Source of the DNA: Pelagerythrobacter sp041912895
GTDB lineage: Bacteria; Pseudomonadota; Alphaproteobacteria; Sphingomonadales; Sphingomonadaceae
Length of the DNA stretch: 64,000 nt
Direction: 5' to 3'
Assembly (NCBI RefSeq): GCF_041912895.1
Contig: NZ_JAYSGI010000001.1
Location: forward strand, 930,001-994,000
The translations under genes were made by a program, and so were the position numbers. Positions 16,974 through 25,508 of this stretch are shown here, piece after piece. How positions within the stretch are numbered: position 1 is the first letter of the stretch; each line of letters starts with the position of its first letter. The notes below the pieces were generated by a model that was not told where the DNA came from, searched no databases, and worked only from the letters and a program-made list of their open reading frames with translations.

Positions 16974-17864
16974 TTAGCCCGGATTCGACCAGCGCGCGAA
17001 GATCGCGGTGGGGAGCAGGCGTCCGCCCTGCCCGTCCTCACGCACCGCGAGATCGCCATGCTCGATCGTGCCGGGCAGATCGGCGAACCGCTCGGCCAGC
17101 AGACCGCCGAGCGCGAGGCTGCTCATGCGCACGGCATAGACGGTGAGGAACAGGAAGCGGCTCTCGTCATCGAGCAACTGGCGGCAATCGCCGACGAGGC
17201 CGGGCAGCCCTTCCTCCAGCCGCCAGACCTCTCCGCCCGGCCCGCGCCCGAACTTGGGCGGATCGAGGATGATCCCGTCGTAGCGCCGCTCGCGCCGGAC
17301 CTCGCGTGCGGCGAACTTGGCCGCATCGTCCACCAGCCAGCGGATCGGGCGATCTTCCATGCCCGAAAGCGCGGCGTTCTCGCGCGCCTGCGCGACCGAT
17401 TTCTTCGAGGCATCTACGTGCGCGACCTGCCCGAAGCGGCTGAGCGCGAGGCTGCCGACGCCGGTGTAGCCGAACAGATTGAGCAACGTCGCCTCGGTGC
17501 GCTCCCCGAGTTGCTCGCCCATCCAGCGCCACACCGGGGCCATGTCGGGGAAGAAGCCGAGGTGGCGGAACGGTGTGCATTGCGCGGTGAAGCGCACGTT
17601 GTCCCAACCGAGCGGCCAGCCATCGGGCGGCACGTCTTGGGCAAACTGCCAGCGGCCGCCGCCGTCCTCGTCGGACCCGGGTACGAATTCGCCATGCGCC
17701 TGCCATTCGGCGACGCGCGGAGCCCACATCGCCTGAGGTTCGGGGCGGATGAAACGGTAGTCGCCGTAGCGCTCGAGCTTGCGGCCATGGCCGCTGTCCA
17801 CGAGGCCGTAGTCCGCCCAGCCCTCGCCCGCCATCACCAGCGGCGTTTCGGCCAGTTCCGCCAT
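16974..17864 (-). CDS. class I SAM-dependent methyltransferase (RlmI-like, PF10672)
   Basis: 296 residues. The SAM-binding loop is LLNLFGYTGVGSLALSRFG, followed by VDASKKSVAQARENAALSG, and the catalytic-motif region is GIILDPPKFGRGPGGEVW. These match the C-terminal methyltransferase of 23S rRNA cytosine methylases, but the N-terminal PUA domain of RlmI is missing, so the target may differ. The start codon at 17864 shares its first base with the thrC stop (TGATG), so translation is coupled to thrC. This thrC-methyltransferase pairing is common in related genomes, as I recall. Confidence 0.8.
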   Translation of the reverse strand: MAELAETPLVMAGEGWADYGLVDSGHGRKLERYGDYRFIRPEPQAMWAPRVAEWQAHGEFVPGSDEDGGGRWQFAQDVPPDGWPLGWDNVRFTAQCTPFRHLGFFPDMAPVWRWMGEQLGERTEATLLNLFGYTGVGSLALSRFGQVAHVDASKKSVAQARENAALSGMEDRPIRWLVDDAAKFAAREVRRERRYDGIILDPPKFGRGPGGEVWRLEEGLPGLVGDCRQLLDDESRFLFLTVYAVRMSSLALGGLLAERFADLPGTIEHGDLAVREDGQGGRLLPTAIFARWSNPG

Positions 17865-19261
17865 CAGCGCGGCGTCGCGTGGCTTGCAATATGGGCGGTG
17901 ACAGCCTCGTAATCGCCCGGCAGCTCCACCATCCGCTCCTCGCGCGCGAACAGGTCGCCGACGCGAGACGGGAGCGGCGGGCGCGAGCCGGTGGCGCGCT
18001 CCACCGCATCGCCGAACTTGGCCGGATGCGCGGTGGCGAGCGTCACGACCGGGATTTCGGGCGGAAGATCCTGCAAGCGCGTGGCGTGGATGCCGATCGC
18101 GGTGTGCGGGTCGATCGTCTGGCAGCATTTCTCCCACGCCCAGCGCATCGCCTGCGCGGTATCGTCCTGATCGGCGCGCGCGCTGACGAACAGGCCGCCC
18201 GCCCCTTCGCGCTGCGCATTGGTGAGGCGCATCGCACGGCTGCGCTCGAACCCCCGCATCTGTTCGGCCAGCGCCGCGCCGTCACACCCGCCGGCATCGA
18301 ACAGCAACCGCTCGAAGTTCGAACTGACCTGGATATCCATCGAAGGCGCGGCGGTGGGGGTAACGGTGCCGGCCGAATAGTCCCCGTCGCGCAGCGCGCG
18401 GTGGAGGATGTCGTTGACGTTGGTCGCGACCACCAGCCGCTCGATCGGCAGGCCCATCTGCGCGGCCACGTAGCCTGCGAAGACGTCGCCGAAATTGCCG
18501 GTCGGCACGCTGAAGGCAACCTTGCGTGCGGGCGCGCCGAGTTGCAGCGCGGCAGCGAAATAATACACCACCTGCGCCATCAGCCGGGCCCAGTTGATCG
18601 AGTTGACCGCGCCGAGGCTGAGCCTGCCGGTCAGCGCCGGGTCGGCGAACATGCGCTTCACCATCGCCTGCGCATCGTCGAAGCTACCGTCGATCGCGAT
18701 GTTGTGGACGTTGGGCGCGAGCACGGTGGTCATCTGGCGGCGCTGCACGTCGCTGACCCGGCCTTTGGGGTGGAGCATGAAGATCTCCACGCCCTCGCGC
18801 CCGGCGACCGCGTCGATGGCGGCCGAGCCGGTGTCGCCGCTGGTCGCGCCGACAATGGTCAGGCTTGCGCCGCGGCGGCCGAGGAATTCCTCGAACAGCA
18901 GGCCGAGCAGTTGCAGCGCCACGTCCTTGAACGCGAGCGTGGGACCATGGAACAGCTCGAGCAGCCACTGGCGCTCGTCGAGTTGGACGAGCGGGGTGAC
19001 CGCCTTGTGAGAAAAGCGCGCGTAGGCTTCCCCGCACAACTCACGCAGCCGCTCGGGCGCGAGGCTGTCGCCGACGAACGGCTGCATCACCCGCGCGGCG
19101 AGTTCGGCGTAGGGCAGCCCAGCCAGCGCGGCGATCTCGGCTTCGGTGAACTGCGGCCATTCGCGCGGCAGGTACAGCCCGCCGTCGCTCGCAAGGCCGG
19201 CCAGGGTTACCCCTTCGAAATCAAGCGCAGGCGCGCTGCCGCGTGTGGAGACGTATTCCAT
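17864..19261 (-). CDS. thrC: threonine synthase
   Basis: 465 residues, the long form. It converts O-phosphohomoserine to threonine with pyridoxal phosphate. The PLP lysine is K112 in FHGPTLAFKDVALQ; the phosphate loop is IVGATSGDTGSAA; SVPTGNFGDVFAGYVAAQMG and VVATNVNDILHR are typical of the family. The N-terminal EYVSTRGSAPALDFEGVTLAGLA is the usual start. The gene before it on this strand is the ArsR regulator, 48 bp away, which may partly run into thrC. Confidence 0.95.
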   Translation of the reverse strand: MEYVSTRGSAPALDFEGVTLAGLASDGGLYLPREWPQFTEAEIAALAGLPYAELAARVMQPFVGDSLAPERLRELCGEAYARFSHKAVTPLVQLDERQWLLELFHGPTLAFKDVALQLLGLLFEEFLGRRGASLTIVGATSGDTGSAAIDAVAGREGVEIFMLHPKGRVSDVQRRQMTTVLAPNVHNIAIDGSFDDAQAMVKRMFADPALTGRLSLGAVNSINWARLMAQVVYYFAAALQLGAPARKVAFSVPTGNFGDVFAGYVAAQMGLPIERLVVATNVNDILHRALRDGDYSAGTVTPTAAPSMDIQVSSNFERLLFDAGGCDGAALAEQMRGFERSRAMRLTNAQREGAGGLFVSARADQDDTAQAMRWAWEKCCQTIDPHTAIGIHATRLQDLPPEIPVVTLATAHPAKFGDAVERATGSRPPLPSRVGDLFAREERMVELPGDYEAVTAHIASHATPR

Positions 19262-19309
19262 CGAAGGCAGCGGTTAGCGGTGCGCCGCGCGGCGGGCAAG
19301 CAACCCGGC

Positions 19310-19660
19310 CTAATCCGCGGCAAGGGTTTCCTTCTCGGCAGCTTCCAGTCCGGTCTTGAGCCGATGCAGGCCCGCTGCCGCCGCCGCCGCGTGCGGACCG
19401 ATCCAGCGTTCGTGGATCGCCTGGATCGGCATCGCGTCGAGATGATTGAACCGCTCGCGTCCCTTGCGCACGGGCACCACCAGCCCCGCCTCCTCCAGCA
19501 CGCGCAAGTGCATCATCACCGTGGTCCGGTCGAGCTCGACGAAGGCGGCGCACAGGTGCTTGGTGGTGAGCGGACGCAGCTTCAGCGCGTCGCAGATCGC
19601 GCGGCGCACCGGGTTCGCCAGCGCCTTGAACACGGCATCGAGATCGGTGTCGATTGACAT
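19310..19660 (-). CDS. ArsR-family transcriptional regulator
   Basis: 116 residues. The winged helix spans about residues 5-75: DAVFKALANPVRRAICDALK, then TKHLCAAFVELDRTTVMMHLRVLEEAGLV and a wing KGRERFNHLDAMPI. No metal-binding Cys pair of the ArsR/SmtB type (ELCVCDL) is present, so it probably senses something other than a thiophilic metal. This subtype is usually paired with an AHSA1-like SRPBCC gene, as here (divergent). The start codon lies inside a perfect inverted repeat at 19659-19678, pointing to autoregulation. Confidence 0.88.
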   Translation of the reverse strand: MSIDTDLDAVFKALANPVRRAICDALKLRPLTTKHLCAAFVELDRTTVMMHLRVLEEAGLVVPVRKGRERFNHLDAMPIQAIHERWIGPHAAAAAAGLHRLKTGLEAAEKETLAAD

Positions 19661-19683
19661 GTTATGTTTTTATAACATATTTG
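19654..19683 (+). promoter_or_regulatory. ArsR operator and promoter between the ArsR and SRPBCC genes
   Basis: The arms ATGTTAT (19659-19665) and ATAACAT (19672-19678) form a perfect 7-bp inverted repeat with a 6-base T-rich centre. On the plus strand TTGACA at 19654-19659 is a consensus -35, and an AT-rich -10 (ATATTT) follows at 19677-19682 with a 17-base spacer. The repeat thus fills the spacer and also covers the ATG of the divergent regulator, so one bound dimer could shut both directions. Confidence 0.75.
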
Positions 19684-19702
19684 AGTGCGACTCAACGGGA
19701 GA

Positions 19703-20191
19703 ATGGCGGTGGAACTGAAATTCAGGGTCGCGGCGCGCATCGCCAGGCCGGTGCACGAGGTGTTCGAGGCGGTCGCCGATCCCGCGAAGCTGTCATGCTA
19801 TTTCACCACCGGCGGCGCGCAGGGGCGACTGGAAACGGGCGCGACGGTGACGTGGGACTTTCATGATTACCCCGGCGCGTTCCCCGTTTACGTCAACGAA
19901 GTCGTGCCCGACGAGCGCATCGTGCTCGAGTGGCAGGCGACCGAAGGCGAATCGCCCAACGTCGAAGGCGGCGAGATGGCCGAAGCCGATTACCGCACCA
20001 CAGTGACGATGACGTTCAAGGCGCTGGACGATGGACCCACGCTGGTCGAGATCGCCGAGGAAGGCTGGCGCGAGACACCCGGCGCATTGCAATCGAGCTA
20101 TGGCAATTGCCAGGGCTGGAGCCAGATGCTCGCCGCGCTCAAGGCCTGGCTCGAATACGGAATCAATCTGCGCGAGGGGATGTACAAATAG
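19703..20191 (+). CDS. SRPBCC (AHSA1-type) domain protein
   Basis: 162 residues forming one START/Bet v1-like hydrophobic-pocket domain: AARIARPVHEVFEAVADPAKL at the start, then GATVTWDFHDYPG, PDERIVLEWQA and the C-terminal helix NCQGWSQMLAALKAWLEYG. Such proteins bind a hydrophobic ligand; the substrate is unknown. The ATG at 19703 is chosen because the plus-strand promoter would start RNA near 19690; GTG at 19685 is the alternative. The ArsR/SRPBCC pair sits between SURF1 and thrC, and looks like an insertion into a core block. Confidence 0.8.
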   Translation: MAVELKFRVAARIARPVHEVFEAVADPAKLSCYFTTGGAQGRLETGATVTWDFHDYPGAFPVYVNEVVPDERIVLEWQATEGESPNVEGGEMAEADYRTTVTMTFKALDDGPTLVEIAEEGWRETPGALQSSYGNCQGWSQMLAALKAWLEYGINLREGMYK

Positions 20192-20199
20192 TCCCGGCG

Positions 20200-20766
20200 T
20201 CAGGGGCGCCTCTTTCTCCGCAAGGCCAGCACGTAGATCACCAGCGCAGTCAGCGCGAAGAAGAACCATTGCCCGGCGTAAGCGAGATGGTTGTTGGGTA
20301 TATCCGCGGGATCGGGCGCGGCGAGCTGCGCGAGGCCCGCCGGCGGTTGACCCACTACGAGGCGCGGCCCCGGGGCGACGATCCCTTCGACCGGGCCGCC
20401 CTGCCACGCGGCCGGCTCCGGCTCGACGGACCAGCCAATGGCGACGTCCGCCTCCGCTCCGCCGCCGATGGCGCAGCGCGCGATATTGGCCCAGCCCTTG
20501 CGGCCGTCCACGCTCGTGCCCGCGCGCGGCGTGACCGACAGAACACGTTCGCAATCGAGCCGGGCGTGGTGGAACAGCGCACGCTCCGCCGCTGCCTCGT
20601 TGCCCGGCCAGGCGACGGCGGCCGAGGTCGCCTGCGCCTCGGCATAGCGCGCGAGCAGCGCTTCCTTCTGCGCCCGCCGGTCGAGCTGCCAGAAGCCGAG
20701 CGCGATCATCGTGCCCACCGCGGCGAGGACGATTATCGTGGGGATGATCGGAACCTTGCGGATCAC
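20200..20766 (-). CDS. SURF1-family cytochrome oxidase assembly protein
   Basis: 188 residues. The topology is typical: an N-terminal membrane helix (VPIIPTIIVLAAVGTMIALG) running into FWQLDRRAQKEAL, a periplasmic domain, and a second helix (WFFFALTALVIYVLALRRKRR) preceded by NNHLAYAGQ. SURF1 (Shy1) helps insert heme a into subunit I. The usual periplasmic domain is shortened here compared with the ~240-residue forms. GTG at 20766 overlaps the DUF983 stop (GTGA), so it is the last gene of the cytochrome oxidase operon. Confidence 0.85.
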   Translation of the reverse strand: MIRKVPIIPTIIVLAAVGTMIALGFWQLDRRAQKEALLARYAEAQATSAAVAWPGNEAAAERALFHHARLDCERVLSVTPRAGTSVDGRKGWANIARCAIGGGAEADVAIGWSVEPEPAAWQGGPVEGIVAPGPRLVVGQPPAGLAQLAAPDPADIPNNHLAYAGQWFFFALTALVIYVLALRRKRRP

Positions 20767-21152
20767 GGCTCGCGCCCGCCCGCTTCCTTCGCCCCGTTGC
20801 GGTACTCCGACGCGAGCAGCGCGGCCTTGGCGATCCGCAGGCCGAACACCACGGCTGCGGCGGTGACCGGCACCCAGATCAGCGCGTGCACCCACATCGG
20901 CGGGCGCACCGTCAGCTCCAGCCAGATGGCGAGCCCGGTGACGAAGGCGCCGATCAGCAGGGTGAGAAACGCCGCCGGCCCGTCGCCGACGTTGAACTTG
21001 GCATAATCGAGCCCGCAGCTACGGCAGCGCTCGGCGAACTGGATGCCGCGCGCGAACAGCGTCTTGCCGCCGCAGCGCGGGCACAAACCGAAAAGGGCAG
21101 CCTCGCGAACGCTCGGCTGCCCCCTTTCGGTGTCTGGTTCGCCATGAGGCAT
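20763..21152 (-). CDS. DUF983 membrane protein with zinc ribbon
   Basis: 129 residues. Two CxxC pairs (C24/C27 in CPRCGG and C43/C46 in CRSCGLDY) form a probable zinc ribbon, followed by two membrane helices (AFLTLLIGAFVTGLAIWLEL and MWVHALIWVPVTAAAVVFGL). The family is almost always found beside cox genes in alphaproteobacteria and is presumed to act in oxidase assembly, but no biochemical role is established. It lies 13 bp after ctaE and overlaps the SURF1 gene. Confidence 0.85.
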   Translation of the reverse strand: MPHGEPDTERGQPSVREAALFGLCPRCGGKTLFARGIQFAERCRSCGLDYAKFNVGDGPAAFLTLLIGAFVTGLAIWLELTVRPPMWVHALIWVPVTAAAVVFGLRIAKAALLASEYRNGAKEAGGREP

Positions 21153-21165
21153 CAGTGGACCGGCA

Positions 21166-21987
21166 TCAGTGGATCGGCGCGCCCCAGCTGCCCCAGACGT
21201 AGACCGTCACGAACAGGAACAGCCACACCACGTCGACGAAGTGCCAGTACCACGCCGCCGCTTCGAACCCGAAGTGCTGGCGCGGCGTGAAGTGGCCCTT
21301 GTAGGTCCGCACGAGGCACACGATCAGGAAGATCGTGCCGACCAGCACGTGGAAGCCGTGGAAGCCGGTCGCCATGTAGAACGCCGAGCTGTAGGTGTTG
21401 CCGCCGAAATCGAACGGCGCGTGCGAATATTCGTAGGCCTGAATCGCGCTGAACAGGATGCCGAGCAGGATCGTCAGCCACAGACCCTTCTTCAGCCCGT
21501 CGCGGTCGCCGTGGATCAGCGAATGGTGCGCCCAGGTGACGGTGGTGCCCGAACACAGCAGGATCAGGGTGTTGAGCAGCGGCAGGTCGAACGGGTTCAT
21601 CACCGCCTCGATCGCCACCGGGGGGAACTGCCCGCCGATCACTTCGGCGATCTGGCTGGGGAACAGCGCGAAGTCGAACCAGCTCCAGAACCAGCCGACG
21701 AAGAACATCACTTCCGAGGCGATGAACAGGATCATCCCGTAGCGCATGTGCAGCTGCACCACCGGCGTGTGATCGCCGGCCTGCGCTTCCTTCACGATGT
21801 TGCTGAACCAGCTGAAGAACGTAGCGATCAGCCCGGCGACGCCGAGGCCGAGCACGAAGTGCCAGCTCGCCATCTCGTGCATGTAGAGCACCATGCCGCT
21901 GGTGAAGGTCAGCGCCGAAATCGAGCCGATCAGCGGCCAGATGTCGGGCGGAAGGATGTGATAGTCGTGGTTCTTGGTTCCGGCCAT
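21166..21987 (-). CDS. ctaE: cytochrome c oxidase subunit III
   Basis: 273 residues with seven membrane helices. Family marks: NHDYHILPPDIWPLIGSISA at the N-terminus, MRYGMILFIASEVMFFVGWFWSWF, GTTVTWAHHSLIHGDR and ATGFHGFHVLVGTIFL, with a C-terminal YWHFVDVVWLFLFVTVYVWG. Subunit III stabilises the core and proton uptake of the aa3-type enzyme. The long insert (PPVAIEAVMNPFDLPLLNT) is common in alphaproteobacteria. A 66-bp gap separates it from ctaG with no clear terminator. Confidence 0.96.
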   Translation of the reverse strand: MAGTKNHDYHILPPDIWPLIGSISALTFTSGMVLYMHEMASWHFVLGLGVAGLIATFFSWFSNIVKEAQAGDHTPVVQLHMRYGMILFIASEVMFFVGWFWSWFDFALFPSQIAEVIGGQFPPVAIEAVMNPFDLPLLNTLILLCSGTTVTWAHHSLIHGDRDGLKKGLWLTILLGILFSAIQAYEYSHAPFDFGGNTYSSAFYMATGFHGFHVLVGTIFLIVCLVRTYKGHFTPRQHFGFEAAAWYWHFVDVVWLFLFVTVYVWGSWGAPIH

Positions 21988-22053
21988 GGGTCGCGGGTCC
22001 TGTCTAATCGCTTGCGCGGCCCTTAATCGGCGGCGCGGAATTGGTCCAGTGGC

Positions 22054-22620
22054 TTAGGGTTCGATCTTGCGGTGGAAGGTGTAGCTCAACGTGATCTGTT
22101 CGACATCCCTCGCGTTGGGATCGTCCATGATCGCGGGATCGACGTAGAACAGTACCGGCATGCGCACTTCCTGCCCGGGCTGGAGCGTCTGCTCGGTGAA
22201 GCAGAAGCACTGAATCTTGTTGAAGTACTCACCCGTCTGTTCGGGCTCGACGTTGAAGGTGGCGTTGCCGGTGATCGGCTGGTCCGAATTGTTGCGCGCG
22301 GTGAAGAAGGCCATCTCGCGCTCGCCGATCTGCACCGTGTCGGTCACCTGCTCCGGCTCGAACGTCCACGGAATGTCGCGGCCCGTGCTGGCATCGAAGC
22401 GGATCGAGATCGTCTTCGCCCCGGCGCTCTGCGCCATGCGGGCGGCGAGGTCGGCGTCGGAATCGGTCGCGCGCTGGGTCGTTCCGCCGAAGCCGGTGAC
22501 CTGGCAGAACAACTGGTACAACGGCACCGCGGCATAGCCGAGGCCGAGCATGCCGAGCGCGGCGAGGAAGCCGAACATGGCCACGCGCAGGTTCTTGCTC
22601 TCGAGCGTCGCGGTGGTCAT
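22054..22620 (-). CDS. ctaG: cytochrome c oxidase assembly protein CtaG (Cox11)
   Basis: 188 residues. One N-terminal helix (AMFGFLAALGMLGLGYAAVPLY) anchors a periplasmic immunoglobulin-like domain. The copper-binding pair C138/C140 is in KIQCFCFTEQ, and C39 just after the membrane helix (LFCQVTGF) is the third conserved Cys. CtaG delivers Cu(I) to the CuB site of subunit I. It starts 4 bp after the small membrane ORF at 22625, so it is translated in the ctaB-small ORF-ctaG series. Confidence 0.95.
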   Translation of the reverse strand: MTTATLESKNLRVAMFGFLAALGMLGLGYAAVPLYQLFCQVTGFGGTTQRATDSDADLAARMAQSAGAKTISIRFDASTGRDIPWTFEPEQVTDTVQIGEREMAFFTARNNSDQPITGNATFNVEPEQTGEYFNKIQCFCFTEQTLQPGQEVRMPVLFYVDPAIMDDPNARDVEQITLSYTFHRKIEP

Positions 22621-22624
22621 CCGC

Positions 22625-22750
22625 TCAATCCCCCATCCTGACGATCGTGATGGCGTAGAACAGCACCACGAAGAACGCGAGCAGGAGGCCGAGCGCTATG
22701 TTGCGCCCCTTCTGCCGCTTCTGGAGTTCCTGCTGTTCTTCGGGCGTCAT
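22625..22750 (-). CDS. CoxF-like 41-residue membrane protein of the oxidase operon
   Basis: Short reading frame of 41 codons: MTPEEQQELQKRQKGRN, then a single membrane helix (IALGLLLAFFVVLFYAITIV) and RMGD. The charged N-terminus would face the cytoplasm. Small proteins of this kind lie between ctaB and ctaG in many alphaproteobacteria (called CoxF or heme-oxidase associated), and the position, the E/Q/R-rich head and the single helix fit. The ATG shares bases with the ctaB stop (ATGA), and ctaG starts 4 bp after its stop. Such short genes are easily missed. Confidence 0.75.
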   Translation of the reverse strand: MTPEEQQELQKRQKGRNIALGLLLAFFVVLFYAITIVRMGD

Positions 22751-23661
22751 GCGAACCATCCTTGCACTTGCGCCGCGCGATCGGCGACGAGGGCGGCGAA
22801 CAGCGCGAACAGATAGAACACGCTGTAGCCGAACAGCCGCTTCTCGGGCCGCATCCGGTCGTCCGGCCCCGCGGTGCGCAAGGCCACCGGCAGCGACAGG
22901 GCGACGAACAGCGCGGTCAACGCTGCCGCAGCTCCGCCATAGATCAGCCCGGTGCCGCCGATCAACCACGGCGCGAGGGCCAGCGGCAGCAGTAGCAGCG
23001 AATAGAGCAGGATCTGGCGGCGGGTGGACTTCTCCCCCTTCACCACCGGCATCATCGGAATGCCGACCTTCGCGTAGTCAGACTGCACGAACAGCGCGAG
23101 CGCCCAGAAATGCGGCGGGGTCCAGAAGAAGATGATCGCGAACAGCAGCACCGGCATCGCGGTCACGTCGCCGGTCACCGCAACCCAGCCGATCATCGGC
23201 GGGAACGCACCTGCTCCGCCGCCGATCACGATATTCTGCGGCGTGCGCGGCTTGAGCCAGACGGTGTAGACCACCGCATAATAGACGATCGAGACCGCGA
23301 GGATCGCGGCCGCCAGCCAGTTGACCGCAATGCCCATCAACAGCACCGAGCCGACCGACAGCGCGATGCCGAAATCGCGCGCGTCGGTGCGGGCCATGCG
23401 GCCGGCCGGAATCGGGCGCGCGGCGGTGCGCTTCATCCCGGCATCGAGGTCGGCTTCCCACCACTGGTTGAGCGAGGCCGCCCCGCCCGCGCCGAGCGCG
23501 ATGCACAGCACCGCGGTGAAGCCGATGACCGGATGAATCGCACCTGGCGCGGCGAGCAGGCCGCACAGCCCGGTGAAGATCACCAGGCTCATCACCCGCG
23601 GCTTCGTCAGCGCGAAGAAATCGCGCCAATCGGCCGGTTGGGTTCGGGTGGCAGCGGTCAT
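22747..23661 (-). CDS. ctaB: protoheme IX farnesyltransferase
   Basis: 304 residues, about nine membrane helices, UbiA superfamily. It attaches farnesyl to heme b to give heme o, the precursor of heme a. The prenyl-diphosphate site is NQWWEADLDAGMKRTAARPI (N-x6-D-x3 pattern plus RT-RP), and the second Asp-rich loop includes FVQSDYAKVGIPMMPVVKGE. ATG 23661 fits the family start (DWRDFFALTKPRVMSLVIFT). A hairpin separates it from ctaD, so expression of the assembly genes may be lower than that of ctaC-ctaD. Confidence 0.95.
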   Translation of the reverse strand: MTAATRTQPADWRDFFALTKPRVMSLVIFTGLCGLLAAPGAIHPVIGFTAVLCIALGAGGAASLNQWWEADLDAGMKRTAARPIPAGRMARTDARDFGIALSVGSVLLMGIAVNWLAAAILAVSIVYYAVVYTVWLKPRTPQNIVIGGGAGAFPPMIGWVAVTGDVTAMPVLLFAIIFFWTPPHFWALALFVQSDYAKVGIPMMPVVKGEKSTRRQILLYSLLLLPLALAPWLIGGTGLIYGGAAAALTALFVALSLPVALRTAGPDDRMRPEKRLFGYSVFYLFALFAALVADRAAQVQGWFA

Positions 23662-23685
23662 TGCATTCCCAGGTTGTTCAAGAAA

Positions 23686-23713
23686 GAGGGCGCACCGTTG
23701 CCGATGCGCCCCC
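23686..23713 (-). terminator. hairpin between ctaD and ctaB
   Basis: Arms GAGGGCGCA (23686-23694) and TGCGCCCCC (23705-23713) pair with one mismatch around a 10-base loop. On the minus strand it is followed by TCTTTCTTG, a partial U-rich tail. It lies 64 bp after the ctaD stop and may be a partial terminator that sets subunit-to-assembly stoichiometry. Confidence 0.6.
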
Positions 23714-23777
23714 TTCGTGTTCGGTCCCGGAGGATACGTTCCGGGCGGAGGCCAATCGTCGATCGGGCCGGCGTGGA

Positions 23778-25484
23778 TCAGGCCGTGGCCGGGCGATGAT
23801 CGTGATAGTCGTGATGCTCCTCGATCACCGGCAGAGTCTCGAACTGGTGATACGGCGGCGGGCTCGACAGCGTCCATTCCAGCGTCGTCGCGCCTTCGCC
23901 CCAGTAGTTCGGCGCCGCGCGCTTGCCGGCCATGAAGGCGTAGGCGAGGTTGACGAAGAACACGATCATCGAGGCGGCCATGATGAGGTAGCCCATCGAC
24001 GAGATGTGGTTCCAGTAGCCGAACGCTTCCGCGAAATCCGGGTAGCGGCGCGGCATGCCCTGCCAGCCGAGGAAGTGTTGCGGGAAGAAGATCACGTTCA
24101 CGCCGATGAAGAAGCCCCAGAAGTGGACGTGAGCGAGGAATTCGGAGTGCATCCGGCCGCTCATCTTCGGGAACCAGTAGTAGAAGCCAGCGAACAGCGA
24201 GAACACCGCGCCCATCGACAGCACGTAGTGGAAGTGCGCGACTACGAAGTAGGTATCGTGCACCACGTCGTCGATCCCGCCGTTGGCGAGGTAGACGCCG
24301 GTCACGCCGCCCACAGTGAACAGGAAGATGAAGCCCAGCGCCCAGACCATGGGCGACTTGAACTCCAGGCTGCCGCCCCACATCGTGGCGATCCAGCTGA
24401 AGATCTTCACGCCGGTCGGCACGGCGATCACCATCGTCGCGGCGGTGAAGTACATCTTCGTGTTCACGTCCATGCCCACGGTGTACATGTGGTGCGCCCA
24501 GACGACGAAGCCGACCACGCCGATCGCGACCATGGCGTAGGCCATGCCGAGGTAGCCGAACACCGGCTTGCGGCTGAAGGTCGCGATGATCTGGCTGATC
24601 ATGCCGAAGCCCGGCAGGATCATGATGTAGACTTCCGGGTGGCCGAAGAACCAGAACAGGTGCTGGTAGAGCACCGGATCGCCGCCGCCCGCCGGATCGA
24701 AGAACGTGGTGCCGAAGTTCCGGTCGGTCAGCAGCATGGTGATCGCGGCGGCGAGCACCGGCAGCGCCAGCAGCAGCAGGAACGCGGTGACCAGGACCGA
24801 CCACACGAACAGCGGCATCTTGTGCAGCGTCATGCCCGGTGCGCGCATGTTGAAGATCGTGGTGATGAAGTTCGTCGCACCCAGGATCGAGCCCGCGCCT
24901 GCGAGGTGGAGCGAGAAGATCGCGAAGTCGACCGCCGGGCCGACCGAACCCGAGGTCGACAGCGGCGCATAGACCGTCCAGCCCGTACCCGCGCCGTCAC
25001 CGATACCGCCCGGCACGAACATCGAGAACATCAGCGAGCAGAAGCCCGCGACGGTCAGCCAGAACGAGATGTTGTTCATCCGCGGGAAAGCCATGTCGGG
25101 CGCGCCGATCATCAGCGGCACGAACCAGTTGCCGAAGCCGCCGATCATCGCGGGCATGACCATGAAGAACACCATGATCAGGCCGTGCGCGGTGATGAGC
25201 ACGTTCCAGTGGTGCAGCGCCGCGTCGAAGTTTTCCGAACCCACGCCGGCGAGGAAGATCGACTGGTTGAGCACCTGGATGCCCGGCTCGGCCAGCTCCC
25301 AACGCATGATGCCCGAGATCGCGCCGCCGATGATGCCCGCGCAGATCGCGAAGATCAGGTACAGCGTGCCGATGTCCTTGTGGTTGGTCGACATGAACCA
25401 ACGAGCGAAGAAGCCGGGCTTGTGATCGGCATCGTGATGCGCCTCTTCGGCGTGCGCCTGGAAGTCTGCGGTGGTAGTGGCCAT
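23778..25484 (-). CDS. ctaD: cytochrome c oxidase subunit I
   Basis: 568 residues with twelve membrane helices. The CuB/heme a3 signature is present (WFFGHPEVYIMILPGFGMIS, later VWAHHMYTVGMD), as is the heme ligand region YFVVAHFHYVLSMGAVF. The HPEVY Tyr that is cross-linked in A-type oxidases is present, so this is an aa3-type proton-pumping enzyme. The K- and D-channel details need alignment. It starts 24 bp after ctaC and is co-transcribed with it. Confidence 0.97.
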   Translation of the reverse strand: MATTTADFQAHAEEAHHDADHKPGFFARWFMSTNHKDIGTLYLIFAICAGIIGGAISGIMRWELAEPGIQVLNQSIFLAGVGSENFDAALHHWNVLITAHGLIMVFFMVMPAMIGGFGNWFVPLMIGAPDMAFPRMNNISFWLTVAGFCSLMFSMFVPGGIGDGAGTGWTVYAPLSTSGSVGPAVDFAIFSLHLAGAGSILGATNFITTIFNMRAPGMTLHKMPLFVWSVLVTAFLLLLALPVLAAAITMLLTDRNFGTTFFDPAGGGDPVLYQHLFWFFGHPEVYIMILPGFGMISQIIATFSRKPVFGYLGMAYAMVAIGVVGFVVWAHHMYTVGMDVNTKMYFTAATMVIAVPTGVKIFSWIATMWGGSLEFKSPMVWALGFIFLFTVGGVTGVYLANGGIDDVVHDTYFVVAHFHYVLSMGAVFSLFAGFYYWFPKMSGRMHSEFLAHVHFWGFFIGVNVIFFPQHFLGWQGMPRRYPDFAEAFGYWNHISSMGYLIMAASMIVFFVNLAYAFMAGKRAAPNYWGEGATTLEWTLSSPPPYHQFETLPVIEEHHDYHDHRPATA

Positions 25485-25508
25485 GGTCGCGTTTCTCTTC
25501 GACGGAAA

